Made by a program: the position numbers and the translations under genes
The notes under the pieces: model-generated
Database searches by the model: none
What the model saw: the letters and a program-made list of their open reading frames with translations, nothing else
What the model was told of the DNA's origin: nothing
Shown: in pieces, positions 24,815-34,163 of the stretch
Layout: every line of letters begins with the position of its first letter
Numbering within the stretch: the stretch's first letter is position 1
Origin: Streptomyces sp. NBC_00704
GTDB lineage: Bacteria > Actinomycetota > Actinomycetes > Streptomycetales > Streptomycetaceae
DNA length: 64,000 bases
Direction: 5' to 3'
Assembly (NCBI RefSeq): GCF_036226605.1
Contig: NZ_CP109000.1
Location: 4,336,501-4,400,500 of the forward strand

Positions 24815-26479
24815 TCAGGGTTTGCCGGGCTTGGGCCTTCCGCTCCGGGACGGCTGGGCGGGCGCGGAGGCCGGGGCCGAGGCGGACGCCGACGTGGACG
24901 GGCCGGCCGAGGGGGAGGCGGCGCCGCTGTCGTCGGTGCTGTCGGCCCGTCCGCCCTGTGAGTCGAGGACGCCGCCCCGGATGTCCTTGATGAACCAGCC
25001 CTGTGCCGTGTTGACCACCGTCATCCGGTAGGCGCGGCGCACCGTCTCGCCCTTCGGGTCGCCCCAGTCGACGATCACGCGGGTCTCGACGGTCTGCCCG
25101 ACGGGATACCGGTAGGGGTCGGTGTTCTGCACGCTCTTGGGCACCAGCGCGACGACGTCGTTGACCGTCGGCGTGGACAGCCGGCCGGACAGGCCCGAGG
25201 TGGCCGACCGGGAGGCGTCGGGCGTGGTGAACCGGGTCATCGCCGTCGCGTCGGAGGCGCCCCAGGCGGTGAAGTAGCCGGGCAGCACCTGCTGCTGGAG
25301 CTGTCGCGCCAGGGCGTCGTCCACGACCTCGTCGTCCTGGTCGAGCTCCGGCACGTCGGCGCGGGCGGGCAGCGGCATCTGGCCCACGTCGCCGGCGACG
25401 CGCAAGCCCTCGCCCGTCTTCAGGTTCTGCACGTACACGGGGACGGTGAGCGTGGTGAGCGTGCCGTCGTCCGTGCGGACCTGTACGCCGATGTAGCGGC
25501 CGTGGTCGCCGTACTCGGGAAACTTCTCGGCGGTTCCGTCCCAGGCGGCGGAGACGGCGGCGGAGGTGCCCTCCCCGCTCCAGCCGCACTCGGCGTCGAC
25601 GCCGGCGGAGGCGTAGCGGGCGAGGTTCGCGCGACGCGTGGACGCGGTCCCCGGGGAGAACGTCATGCACAACAGGGCGTACTGCTCGGCGAAGGTCGCC
25701 GCCTGCTGGGTAGGGAAGTCGGTGAGGCGGTACTTGTCGACGTCGGCCGAGTCGAGTCCGGCTGTCGAGGGCCCGGACGACTTGCCGACCACCAGGCCCA
25801 TGACGCCGCAGGAGCCGAGGGCGAACACGCAGGTGGTGATCAGGAGCGTGGCGCGCAGCGCGACGTGCGTGCGGCGTCCGCCGCCGGAGATGCGGCCGCC
25901 GGGCCTGGGGACGTCGAAGTCGCGGGCGGGCCTGGACGCCGACGGGGAGGTGGCGGGGCCGGCGGCGGCCGTGACGGCGGTCTGTGCGGCGGCCGGAGCG
26001 GCAGTCCCGGCCGTCCCGGGCGAGAGCGTGGCGGAGCCGGCGGGCGCCTGGTGGCCATGCGGCTGTGACGGTGACTGCGGCGCGGGCTGGGCGGCAGGCG
26101 CGGGCGCGGCGTGTGCGGCGGGCGACGCCTGGCCGCCCCGCTTGCGCTGCTCCTTCTCCGCCTTCTTCTGCTCGTAGGCGGCTTTGCGCGCGGCCCGTTC
26201 CCGTTCGCGCTTCTCCTTCTTCGACTCGCCCTGGGGGCGGGTCTCGCGCGGCGGCAGCGACGGGACGGCGGCCTGGCCGGCCCGGGGCGTGTTGCGCACC
26301 CAGGCGGCGGCGACCTGCGCACGGGCCGCGTCGGAGGGGAGCTGCTGGGGCCGGGGCGCTTGGGGCGCCTGTCCCTGCCACGCCTGCTGCGATGGCTGCT
26401 GGGAAGGACCGAAGGACCCGGGCTGCCCGGAAGGCTGGCCTCCGCCGACCGCGCCAGCAGGGCTGTTGTGGTCTGTCAT
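24815..26479 (-). CDS. TcpC/VirB8-like conjugation protein
   Basis: A 554-aa protein. A Gln/Pro/Gly-rich cytoplasmic start leads into a strongly charged coiled coil (KEKRERERAARKAAYEQKKA), a Pro/Ala linker, one membrane helix (ATLLITTCVFALGSCGVMGL) and an extracellular part with two NTF2-like repeats. The second contains YFTAWGASDATAMTRF and ends AYRMTVVNTAQGWFIKDIRG. The tail is Ser/Ala/Pro-rich. This is the layout of TcpC, the VirB8 equivalent in Gram-positive systems. I chose the ATG at 26479, which has GGAG about 11 bases upstream; the frame stays open further upstream but without protein-like sequence. First gene of the minus operon. Confidence 0.8.
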   Translation of the reverse strand: MTDHNSPAGAVGGGQPSGQPGSFGPSQQPSQQAWQGQAPQAPRPQQLPSDAARAQVAAAWVRNTPRAGQAAVPSLPPRETRPQGESKKEKRERERAARKAAYEQKKAEKEQRKRGGQASPAAHAAPAPAAQPAPQSPSQPHGHQAPAGSATLSPGTAGTAAPAAAQTAVTAAAGPATSPSASRPARDFDVPRPGGRISGGGRRTHVALRATLLITTCVFALGSCGVMGLVVGKSSGPSTAGLDSADVDKYRLTDFPTQQAATFAEQYALLCMTFSPGTASTRRANLARYASAGVDAECGWSGEGTSAAVSAAWDGTAEKFPEYGDHGRYIGVQVRTDDGTLTTLTVPVYVQNLKTGEGLRVAGDVGQMPLPARADVPELDQDDEVVDDALARQLQQQVLPGYFTAWGASDATAMTRFTTPDASRSATSGLSGRLSTPTVNDVVALVPKSVQNTDPYRYPVGQTVETRVIVDWGDPKGETVRRAYRMTVVNTAQGWFIKDIRGGVLDSQGGRADSTDDSGAASPSAGPSTSASASAPASAPAQPSRSGRPKPGKP

Positions 26480-26809
26480 CGAGTCGGTTACTCCAGCGAG
26501 TCGGTTCCCCGTCCGCCTGGGCGGGTTCACGACCGCACCGCACGACGGGCCCTGGCCCGGCCAGGTGCGCTGGCAGTGTGACAAAGACCCGTCACCGGAT
26601 CGGTCTCTCTTTCCTCTCCGGGACTTCCGTAATTCCCGACGGCGCCTCCCTGGGGAAACGCGTCGGGAAAGACGTCGGGGACCGGTCGGCAGGCGCTGTG
26701 CCGTACGGATCCGCTCGGGGCACACAATGCGCTGGGCATGTCTGCCCGACGCGCCGGGTGCCGCCACCCGGCGTGCCCTGGACCCGACGGACCCGGCGAA
26801 GGACGAGAG
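26480..26809. promoter_or_regulatory. Divergent promoter region of the secretion locus
   Basis: A 330-bp gap between the two divergent secretion operons. No gene is supported in it. Both operons must start here or nearby, so it is the natural place for the regulator that controls the system. I could not pick a convincing -35/-10 pair by eye. Confidence 0.5.
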
Positions 26810-27370
26810 TTGAGCGACGACAACGGGCACCCGCAGCAACCCGAGCAGCCCGGCCCGCGCACCTGGGAGATTCCTCAGCAGGCCCAGCCCGCCCCCACGC
26901 CCGCCCCGGCTCCGGCCCCCGCGCCCGCTCCGGCGCCGGTCCCGCAGGCATCCCAGCAGATTCTCCAGGCGCCGCAGGTCTTCCAGACCGACCGCGCCTG
27001 GGTGGACGGTTACGAGCCGGGCAACCCCTGGCAGGCGCGTCTGTGCGTGGAGACGCCGTACGGGACGTTCGCCTATCCCCTCACCCCGAACACCATCCCC
27101 GAACTCCTCGAGCAGATGGTCCTGGTGGCCCAGGAGCAGCAGGGCCTCCCGGTAGGCGTCGACGAGGATCCGCAGACGCTCCCGCCGGGCGACGAGGACG
27201 ACGCCGAGGAACAGCACGGCGTCGGAGCCCGTCTCCAGGGCGGCCGCGCCGCCCGCATGACCGGCTGGGCGGTCGTCCACGACCTGTGGGAGCGCGAGGA
27301 CCCCACCGCGCGCATCGTGATGGGCGCGATCGTGGTGGTGCTGTTGCTGCTCGGTATCTTCCTGACCTGA
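26810..27370 (+). CDS. Pro-rich, C-terminally anchored protein of the secretion operon
   Basis: A 186-aa protein. It starts at a TTG preceded by AAGGACGAG and reads LSDDNGHPQQPEQPGPRTWE. A Pro-Ala repeat region follows, then a compact domain (WQARLCVETPYGTFAYPLTP, then NTIPELLEQMVLVAQ), and one C-terminal membrane helix (IVMGAIVVVLLLLGIFL). First gene of the plus-strand secretion operon. No family is recognised; the tail anchor puts the domain on the cytoplasmic side. Confidence 0.75.
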   Translation: MSDDNGHPQQPEQPGPRTWEIPQQAQPAPTPAPAPAPAPAPAPVPQASQQILQAPQVFQTDRAWVDGYEPGNPWQARLCVETPYGTFAYPLTPNTIPELLEQMVLVAQEQQGLPVGVDEDPQTLPPGDEDDAEEQHGVGARLQGGRAARMTGWAVVHDLWEREDPTARIVMGAIVVVLLLLGIFLT

Positions 27371-27414
27371 TCGCGGGCGCACGCGATCGCCGCAGACCGA
27401 CTGATGGGGGAGCC

Positions 27415-27777
27415 ATGCCCGACGCCCAAGGAGATCCCGGGGAGCCGGAGTTCTTCTTCGCGGACGTCTTCGTCTTCGTCTCCGACTACCTCGCCCAGGT
27501 GGTCCGCCGCCGGGTCAACGGATCCTCGGCCACCTGGTGTCCGAAGTGGTGGGAGCACCCCGAGGCGGGGGCCCGCCTGTCCGCGTTGTGGCTGGCCTGG
27601 GAGCACCTGCGTCAGGATCCGGCGCTCGGCATGTCGACGTGGTGGCTGCACCACGCGGACCCGCATCTGCGGGTGCTGATGGACGCCGACTCTGGCCCGT
27701 TCGCGGCCTGTTCGCCCAAGGACGGGCACACCGCGTACCCGTTCGACCCGCTGCCGGTGGACCCGCGGCCCGAGTGA
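27415..27777 (+). CDS. DUF4913 family protein
   Basis: A 120-aa soluble protein with the DUF4913 pattern: WCPKWWEHPEAGARLSALW, AWEHLRQDPALGMSTWW, then HHADPHLRVLMDADSGPF and a final C-containing turn. DUF4913 genes are common in actinobacterial conjugative and secretion loci. The role is unknown. A GGGGGAG ribosome site precedes the ATG. Confidence 0.85.
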   Translation: MPDAQGDPGEPEFFFADVFVFVSDYLAQVVRRRVNGSSATWCPKWWEHPEAGARLSALWLAWEHLRQDPALGMSTWWLHHADPHLRVLMDADSGPFAACSPKDGHTAYPFDPLPVDPRPE

Positions 27778-27973
27778 GCGTGCCGACGGCCGGACGCCCG
27801 TGCCCTGGACGTCGTCGCGGTCTAGTACGGCGGCGGCCCGGCCTCTCCTCCCTTTCCCGTCGCCGCCCGCACCGTTTCCCCGTCGGGAATTCCCCCGACT
27901 CCCCGCCTCCCCCGCCACCTACCGTGTCCCGGTCACCCGCCGTACCGGCTCAGCACAAGGGAGGCGCGGGAAC

Positions 27974-28642
27974 GTGGATTTGCCTGAGGAGGGCAAGCGC
28001 TCGGGGCTGCTCGCCCTGGCGGTGCTCGGAGTTCTCCTGGTCGCCGTGCTCGCGGTGTTCACCGTCTTCGACGGCGGCGACGACAGCGACGGCGGCCCGG
28101 CGGCTTCGTCGGCGACGTCCGCGGGCCGCCAGGACGCCGCGAAGGCGGACAGCAGATCCGACGGCACGCAGGAGCCGAGCGTCGGCGCCACGCCCATCGT
28201 CGCGCTCACCGAAGTGGCCGAGGCCCACGCGGTGATGACGAAGTACATGGCCGGGCTCAACACCTACGATCACGCCAGCAAGCCGGCGGCGTGGAGCGCC
28301 CCGCTGCTCGGCCTGACCACCGGCGACACACAGATGGAGCAGGTCACCACCCTGCCCGCCGACAAGGATTGGGCCCAGTGCGAGCCCGACCGGTGCTCCT
28401 CCACGGGCACGGCGACCGTGGTGCGGGACGCGATGATCTCGGACGACCTGGTGCGGGACAGCGGCCGGTCGATCTCCAGCGTGGTGGACGTGACCGCCGC
28501 GCGGACCGCAGGCGGAAAGACGGTCACGGAGTCGAACAGGTGGCTGGTGACGGTCAAGGAGGAGAGCGGCGCGTGGGTCGTCTCCGGCTTCGACCTCTTC
28601 GGTCTCGGCGACGTGGGCGCCTCCGACGAATCGGGGGAGTGA
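27974..28642 (+). CDS. NTF2-like membrane-anchored protein
   Basis: A 222-aa protein starting at a GTG after GGGAGGCGCGGGAAC. One N-terminal membrane helix (SGLLALAVLGVLLVAVLAVF) is followed by an Asp/Ser linker and an extracellular domain ending WLVTVKEESGAWVVSGFDLF, which looks like the NTF2-like fold of VirB8/TcpC. It may be a second VirB8-type subunit. The stop lies 6 bp before the start of the peptidoglycan hydrolase gene. Confidence 0.7.
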   Translation: MDLPEEGKRSGLLALAVLGVLLVAVLAVFTVFDGGDDSDGGPAASSATSAGRQDAAKADSRSDGTQEPSVGATPIVALTEVAEAHAVMTKYMAGLNTYDHASKPAAWSAPLLGLTTGDTQMEQVTTLPADKDWAQCEPDRCSSTGTATVVRDAMISDDLVRDSGRSISSVVDVTAARTAGGKTVTESNRWLVTVKEESGAWVVSGFDLFGLGDVGASDESGE

Positions 28643-28648
28643 GCCGGC

Positions 28649-30754
28649 ATGGTGGCACCCGCCGTACTGGCGGCCGCGCAGAAGGCCGCGAAGGTCGCCA
28701 AGGCCGCCAAGAAGGCCCGTCAGGCCGCGTCCGGCGGAGGCGACCGGGGTGACGGCAAGGGCAAGGACAAGAGCAACCTCAAACTCTGGCTCGTCCTCGG
28801 CGGCAGCGGCGGTCTGCTGACCTTCGGCGGTATCTCCCTGGTGACCGTCATCCTCATGGGGATGATCGGCGGCACCGGCAACGGCGCCGTCGCGGCCGCG
28901 TGCGGCGATTACGCCGACAACGCGAACGCCGGCAACACCGGCGACGCGGCGGCCACCAACCCCATCCTGCCGGCGGGCAAGATGTACATGCCGAGCGAGA
29001 CCGCGCGCAACGAGATACCGCCGAAGATGATCCTCGCGGCGATGCGCGCCGCTGCCCGGTACGACGGTCTCGACTGGGCGCTCATCGCAGGACAGATGTA
29101 CCAGGAGACCAAGTACGGGCAGCACCCGTCGGCCGCGCCCGGCGGCAAGAACTCGCTCGGCTACATGGGCATCCTGCAGTTCGGCACCCCCGCCTGGACG
29201 GACTACGGCGCCGACGGCAACGGTGACGGCAAGAAGGACCTGTACAACATCGACGACGCGGCGTGGGCCGCGGCCAACTTCCTGCATGCCAAGAAGGCCG
29301 AGACCGCGCCGTTCAAGGCGCTGCAGACCTACTCGGGCTCCACGGCCTCCAACACGATCTACCCGCGCGTCGTCATCACCCAAGCCACCCGCTACCACGG
29401 GGTGCTCACCGGCGACCAGGCGCTCATCAGGCGCTGGTACGCGCACCTGAAGGACGCCGTGGACAAGAACCCGGACTTCCCCACCCTGGGGCAGCAGTCG
29501 GACATCCCGGAGCCGGTGGGCAACAACGCCCAGCCCGGCTCCGCCCTCAGCATCGCCGCGACGGCGCCGCGCTCGTGGTCCACCCCGCCCCTGGACGGCG
29601 GCGACGGGGAGAGGACGACCACGGCCATGGCACCGGCCGCGTACACCACGGCCGTCCCCGGCTCGGCCGGCGCCGCCACCGTCGCGTTCCCGGCGGCCAA
29701 GCAGCCCACGGGCGGCGCGGGCTGGCAGTGGCCCCTCAAGGAGGGCAGCTACACGCTGGGCACCAAGTACCACGAGAACGGCAACATGTGGAGCCTCGGC
29801 TACCACACCGGCCTCGACCTCGTGGCGTCGTCCGGCACGCCGATCTACGCGCCGGCCGACGGCAAGGTCGTCCACGCGGGCCCCGGCGGTTCGTACGGCA
29901 ACGAGACCGAGATCCAGCACGCGGACGGCGTCGTCACGCTCTACGCCCACCAGACCTCGATCAAGGTGTCCGTCGGCCAGACCGTCAAGCGCGGTCAGCA
30001 GATCGGCACGGTCGGCGCGACCGGCAACGTCACCGGACCCCACCTGCACTGGGAGGTCCGCGTCCCCGGGGTCGACAACCCGTTCGTCGGCGGCCAGGAC
30101 TCCGGACCCGGCATGGTCGACCCCCAGGCGTGGATGAAGGGCCGGATCACCGCCAACCCCGACTACGGCACCGTTCCGGGCTCCGTCGACGAGGACAAGG
30201 GCAAGGGCGCCCGGTACGCCTCCTGCGCGCAGCAGAACGGCAGCGCGGCCGTCGCCCCGGACGGTGCCGGCGCCTCCGGGGTCCTGCCCGACGCCGACGA
30301 CCCCGTGATCCGCGCGGTGCTCGGCTGGGCGCAGCGAGGCATCGGGGTCCCGTACGTGTTCGGCGCTCCGCGGCTGCAGGGCCAGAACCCCACGAGCTTC
30401 GACTGCTCGAGTTTCACGCAGTGGGCCTACTACATGGCCAGCGGCGGGAAGATCAACATCGGCACGACGACTTATACGCAGGAGCCCTACCTCAAGAAGT
30501 ACGAGGTGCCGCTCTCCCAGGCCCAGCCGGGTGACGTCATCTTCTTCCGACCGGAGGGCAATCACTCCGGACACGTGGGTCTGGTGTGGGACCCCAAGGG
30601 CCGCAAGATCATCCATGCGCCGCGGCCCGGCAAGACGGTCGAGTTCAGCAACTGGGACTACCAGGACAAGATCACCGGCGTCTACCGGGTCCCGATCCCC
30701 CAGGGCACCGACCCCGTCGAGGGTGACGGCACGGGCCGGCGGAAGGGCGCCTGA
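28649..30754 (+). CDS. Three-domain peptidoglycan hydrolase (SLT, M23, NlpC/P60)
   Basis: A 701-aa protein that opens the cell wall for the secretion channel (VirB1-like role). A basic N-terminus and one membrane helix are followed by a lysozyme-like transglycosylase domain with Glu153 (AGQMYQETKYG). Next is an M23/LytM endopeptidase domain with metal ligands H386, D390 (YHTGLDL) and H465-H467 (HLHW). Last is an NlpC/P60 domain with Cys586 (FDCSSF) and the His at 639 or 642 (NHSGHVGLV). All three active sites look intact, which is unusual in one chain. It lies 6 bp after the NTF2-like gene and 89 bp before the coupling ATPase gene. Confidence 0.9.
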   Translation: MVAPAVLAAAQKAAKVAKAAKKARQAASGGGDRGDGKGKDKSNLKLWLVLGGSGGLLTFGGISLVTVILMGMIGGTGNGAVAAACGDYADNANAGNTGDAAATNPILPAGKMYMPSETARNEIPPKMILAAMRAAARYDGLDWALIAGQMYQETKYGQHPSAAPGGKNSLGYMGILQFGTPAWTDYGADGNGDGKKDLYNIDDAAWAAANFLHAKKAETAPFKALQTYSGSTASNTIYPRVVITQATRYHGVLTGDQALIRRWYAHLKDAVDKNPDFPTLGQQSDIPEPVGNNAQPGSALSIAATAPRSWSTPPLDGGDGERTTTAMAPAAYTTAVPGSAGAATVAFPAAKQPTGGAGWQWPLKEGSYTLGTKYHENGNMWSLGYHTGLDLVASSGTPIYAPADGKVVHAGPGGSYGNETEIQHADGVVTLYAHQTSIKVSVGQTVKRGQQIGTVGATGNVTGPHLHWEVRVPGVDNPFVGGQDSGPGMVDPQAWMKGRITANPDYGTVPGSVDEDKGKGARYASCAQQNGSAAVAPDGAGASGVLPDADDPVIRAVLGWAQRGIGVPYVFGAPRLQGQNPTSFDCSSFTQWAYYMASGGKINIGTTTYTQEPYLKKYEVPLSQAQPGDVIFFRPEGNHSGHVGLVWDPKGRKIIHAPRPGKTVEFSNWDYQDKITGVYRVPIPQGTDPVEGDGTGRRKGA

Positions 30755-30843
30755 GGCGGTGGCCCGGCGGGCCCGCCCGCCGCCGACGACAACTCTCCCA
30801 GTGCTCCCAGTTCTTCAAAAGTCCAGAAAGGACGGACCCGCGG

Positions 30844-32574
30844 GTGACCGCAGAACAGCAGAAGAAGCCCCGCGCCGAGGACGACTGGACCTTCGAGATC
30901 GTCATCGCCGTCGTGGTCGTGCTCGTCGTCGGCGCCGGCGCCTGGTTCGCGGCGAAGGTAGGCGCCGGGTACGCCGACGCGCCCGCGCCGCCCTCCAACC
31001 CGCTGAGCTTCCTGGTCGAGGTGATCAAGGGCGACTACACCTGGCCGGGTTCGGCGGCCGGCGCCGTCGCGGCCGGGGAGGCCGTGCTGGCAGGCGTCCT
31101 GGGGCTGGTCGCCTACCGGGTGCGGGAGCGGTTCAGGAACAAGCCCAAGGTGGACGGCGCCGCCCGGCACCTCGCCAAGGGCGAGGAGCTGGGCAGGCTG
31201 ACCATGAAGGGCGCGGCCGCCACCGCCGAACGCCTCGGCGTGCGGTCGCGCACGCCCGGCGTGTTCATCGGACGGTCCGTGAAGGGCCGCCAGCCGCTGT
31301 TCGGCTCGTACGAGGACATGCACGTCGACATCTGGGGCCCCCGGACCGGCAAGACGACCCGGCGGGCCATCCCCGCCGTCCTCGACGGGCCCGGCGCCGT
31401 CCTCGTCACCTCCAACAAGCGCGACATCGTGGACGCGACCCGCGGGCCGCGGACCGCGCGCGGACCGGTGTGGGTGTTCGACCCGCAGCAGGTCGCGCAG
31501 GAGGAGCCGAGCTGGTGGTGGAACCCGCTGTCGTACGTCACCGACGTGGCCAGGGCCCGCAGGATGGCCGACCACTTCGCCAGTGGCTCACGCGACGCCG
31601 ACGCCTCCACGGACGCCTTCTTCGACCCGGCCGGCCAGGACCTGCTGGCCAACCTGCTGCTCGCCGCCGCCTGCGCCAAGGCGCCGATCACGCAGATCTA
31701 CACCTGGCTGTCCAACCCCAGGGACGACACCCCGGAGCGGATCCTGCGCGGCGCCGGGCACGCCATGTCCGCGGACGGTCTGTCCGGGGTGGTCAACGCC
31801 CCCGACAAGCAGCGCAGCGGCATCTACGGCGTCGCCCAGCAGATGGCGTCCTGCCTGGTCAACCCCGAGGTCAACCGGTGGGTCACACCGCCCGACGACC
31901 CGTACGCGGGCGAGTTCGACCCGCACGCGTTCGTCCGCTCCGGCGGCACCCTCTACTCGCTGAGCCGGGAGGGACGCGACTCCGCCGGACCGCTCGTGAC
32001 CGCGCTGACCGTGGCCGTCGTCGAGGCGGCCGAGGAGTACGCCACCACCCAGCGCGGCGGCCGTCTGCCGCTGCCCCTCGTCGGCGTCCTCGACGAGGCC
32101 GCCAACGTGTGCCGCTGGCGGAACCTGCCCGACCTGTACTCGCACTACGGCTCGCGCGGCATCATCCTGATGACGATCCTTCAGTCCTGGGCGCAGGGCA
32201 TCGAGGTGTGGGGCGAGCGCGGCATGGAGAAGCTGTGGTCCGCCGCGAACGTGCGCGTCTACGGCGGCGGCGTCTCCGACACCCGGTTCCTGGGCGACCT
32301 GAGCGAACTGGCCGGCGAGTACGACCTGCGCGAGTACCAGACCAGCCGGGAGTCGGAGTTCGGCGGCTGGTCCGGCAACCGCGCCATCAGCGAGTCCACC
32401 CGCCGCGAACGCGTCCTGCACGTCTCCGACCTCGGCGCGATGCCGCCCGGCCGGGCCCTCGTCCTCGCCTCCGGCACCAAGCCGGTGCTGGTGGAGACGG
32501 TCCCGTGGTGGGAGGGGGCGTACGCGGCCGAGGTCCGGGCCTCCCTGCAGAAGTACGACCCCGGGGCGCGCTGA
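30844..32574 (+). CDS. VirD4/TraG-like type IV coupling ATPase
   Basis: A 576-aa protein with two N-terminal membrane helices (IVIAVVVVLVVGAGAWFAA and a Gly/Ala-rich one near 75-95). Walker A GPRTGKTT lies at 165-172, followed by AVLVTSNKRDIVDATRGP. A Walker B-like strand LPLVGVLDEAANVCRWRNLP and ILMTILQSWAQGIEVWGE complete the TraG/VirD4 signature. Coupling proteins recruit substrates to the channel. With no relaxase in the window, the substrate may be protein. GTG start after GAAAGGACGG. Confidence 0.9.
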   Translation: MTAEQQKKPRAEDDWTFEIVIAVVVVLVVGAGAWFAAKVGAGYADAPAPPSNPLSFLVEVIKGDYTWPGSAAGAVAAGEAVLAGVLGLVAYRVRERFRNKPKVDGAARHLAKGEELGRLTMKGAAATAERLGVRSRTPGVFIGRSVKGRQPLFGSYEDMHVDIWGPRTGKTTRRAIPAVLDGPGAVLVTSNKRDIVDATRGPRTARGPVWVFDPQQVAQEEPSWWWNPLSYVTDVARARRMADHFASGSRDADASTDAFFDPAGQDLLANLLLAAACAKAPITQIYTWLSNPRDDTPERILRGAGHAMSADGLSGVVNAPDKQRSGIYGVAQQMASCLVNPEVNRWVTPPDDPYAGEFDPHAFVRSGGTLYSLSREGRDSAGPLVTALTVAVVEAAEEYATTQRGGRLPLPLVGVLDEAANVCRWRNLPDLYSHYGSRGIILMTILQSWAQGIEVWGERGMEKLWSAANVRVYGGGVSDTRFLGDLSELAGEYDLREYQTSRESEFGGWSGNRAISESTRRERVLHVSDLGAMPPGRALVLASGTKPVLVETVPWWEGAYAAEVRASLQKYDPGAR

Positions 32575-33053
32575 CACCGGACGCCCCACCCGGACGCCCC
32601 ACCGGGGCGGCCCTGCCCGGACGTCCGCACCGCGACCGCGCTTCGTCGCTCCGTCACCACGTCGCTCCGTCACCACGTCGCGACAGTGCCGGAAGCGGCG
32701 GGAGCGGCGATCGGGCAGGTCGCGGCGGCAGGCCGGCACGTCATGTCCCGTTGCTCCGGGCCGGGGAGAGCCCGTCGTGAACCCGACCCGCGGCCAACGC
32801 GGTTGGCCGTACCGTTTCCCGGGTGCTTTCCCGGACGGGCCTTCGCAGGCCTTTCGCAAGGTCTCCGCTTCGTCTCCATGCGTCTTCACCCGCTAAACGG
32901 AGCGTGATGTTGCTACTTCGTTAAGTAGTTCCGCTTGACGTCGACGGCCGCAGCCGCGTTGTCTTTTCAGACACCTGGGTCACCATGTCGCACCCATGTC
33001 CGTACTGCATCGATTGCACCGATTGCACCGAACGCACCTGAAGTGAGCCCCGA
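32575..33053. other. Gene-free stretch at the right edge of the accessory block
   Basis: 479 bp without a supported gene. It contains a 16-bp direct repeat (32645-32676), a short inverted repeat CTACTT-cgtt-AAGTAG at 32913-32928 in an AT-richer patch, and a TGCATCGATTG motif at 33006 that recurs at 37840. If the 2.1-32.6 kb block was inserted, its right junction should lie here, but I could not find a matching direct repeat at the left side. Confidence 0.5.
32645..32676. repeat. Two-copy 16-bp direct repeat
   Basis: The unit GTCGCTCCGTCACCAC occurs twice head to tail and is followed by a partial third copy (GTCGC). It is non-coding; no function can be assigned. Confidence 0.7.
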
Positions 33054-34163
33054 ATGCGTCGTATCGCCATAGCCGTGGTCGCCTCCTCGATGTCCCTTTC
33101 GCTGGCCGGATGCGGGATGCTCGGGGCGTCGGAGGCGGGCGCCGGCGCGACACCGACCCGGAGCGACGACATCACGGTGGGCGTGCTGATGCCGGAGGAG
33201 ACGAACACCCGGTACGCGGAGTTCGACTACCCCATCATCAAGCGCAAGGTCAGCGAACTCACCGACGGCAAGGGCAAGACCGACTACGCGAACGCCGCCG
33301 CCTCCACGGAGAAGCAGCTCTCCCAGATGCAGCGGATGATCGACGACAAGGTCGACATCATCCTGCTGGACGCGGTCGACGCGAAGGCCGTCGTGCCCAT
33401 GGTGCAGAAGGCCAAGGACGCGAACATCCCCGTCATCGCCTACGACCGTCTGGCCCAGGGCCCGATCGACGGGTACGTCTCCTTCGACAACGAGCTGGTC
33501 GGCCAGGTGCAGGGCCGCAGCCTCACGGAGCGCCTCGGCACCGTCAGCCTCGCCGACAAGATCATCATGATGAACGGGTCGCCCACCGACCCCAACGCCG
33601 CGCAGTTCAAGAAGGGCGCGCTCAGCGAGCTGAGCGGCCGGGTCACCATCGCGAAGTCGTACGACACCGACAAGTGGAGCCCGGAGGCCGCCCAGGCCAA
33701 CATGACGCAGGCGATCCAGGACGTCGGCAAGAGCAACATCGCGGGCGTCTACTCGGCCAACGACGCCATGGCCGGAGGCATCATCAAGGCCCTGGAGGCG
33801 GCGGGCGTCAGCTCCTCCGACCTGCCCCCGATCACCGGCCAGGACGCGGAGCTGGCGGCCGTGCAGCGCATCATCGCCGGCGAGCAGTACATGAGCGTCT
33901 ACAAGCCCTACCCGGCCATGGCCGAGGCCGCCGCGCAGGCCGCCGTCGCCAAGGTCCAGGGCCGCGACATCCAGTTCGACGCCCTCACCCGCGACAAGGT
34001 CGACAGCCCGACGAACAAGGACATCCCGGCCAAGCTCGTGACCGTGGTCGCGCTGACGAAGACGAACATCAAGCAGACGGTGATCGCCGACGGCATCTAC
34101 AAGGTCTCCGACATCTGCACCGCCAAGTACAAGGCCGAGTGCCAGGCCCTGAAGCTCAACTGA
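33054..34163 (+). CDS. Sugar ABC transporter substrate-binding lipoprotein (xylose-type)
   Basis: A 369-aa periplasmic-binding-protein-family lipoprotein. The signal ends LSLAGC with the lipidated Cys at 20. The type I sugar-binding fold shows DDITVGVLMPEETNTRYAEF, then IILLDAVDAKAVVPMVQKAK and VIAYDRLAQGPIDGYVSFDN, close to XylF/xylose-binding proteins. No ATPase or permease gene is adjacent, so it is an orphan that may serve a transporter encoded elsewhere or act as a sensor. It is followed on the same strand by a LuxR-type regulator. Confidence 0.9.
   Translation: MRRIAIAVVASSMSLSLAGCGMLGASEAGAGATPTRSDDITVGVLMPEETNTRYAEFDYPIIKRKVSELTDGKGKTDYANAAASTEKQLSQMQRMIDDKVDIILLDAVDAKAVVPMVQKAKDANIPVIAYDRLAQGPIDGYVSFDNELVGQVQGRSLTERLGTVSLADKIIMMNGSPTDPNAAQFKKGALSELSGRVTIAKSYDTDKWSPEAAQANMTQAIQDVGKSNIAGVYSANDAMAGGIIKALEAAGVSSSDLPPITGQDAELAAVQRIIAGEQYMSVYKPYPAMAEAAAQAAVAKVQGRDIQFDALTRDKVDSPTNKDIPAKLVTVVALTKTNIKQTVIADGIYKVSDICTAKYKAECQALKLN

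Noticed and set aside
24432..26543. 703-codon minus-strand frame over the TcpC-like gene
   Set aside because: Arg/Pro-rich reading of the +1 frame; the TcpC-like frame has membrane helix, NTF2-like repeats and regular codon use.
32575..33053. Attachment site or tRNA at the island's right edge
   Set aside because: No tRNA-like cloverleaf and no direct repeat matching the left edge could be found by eye.
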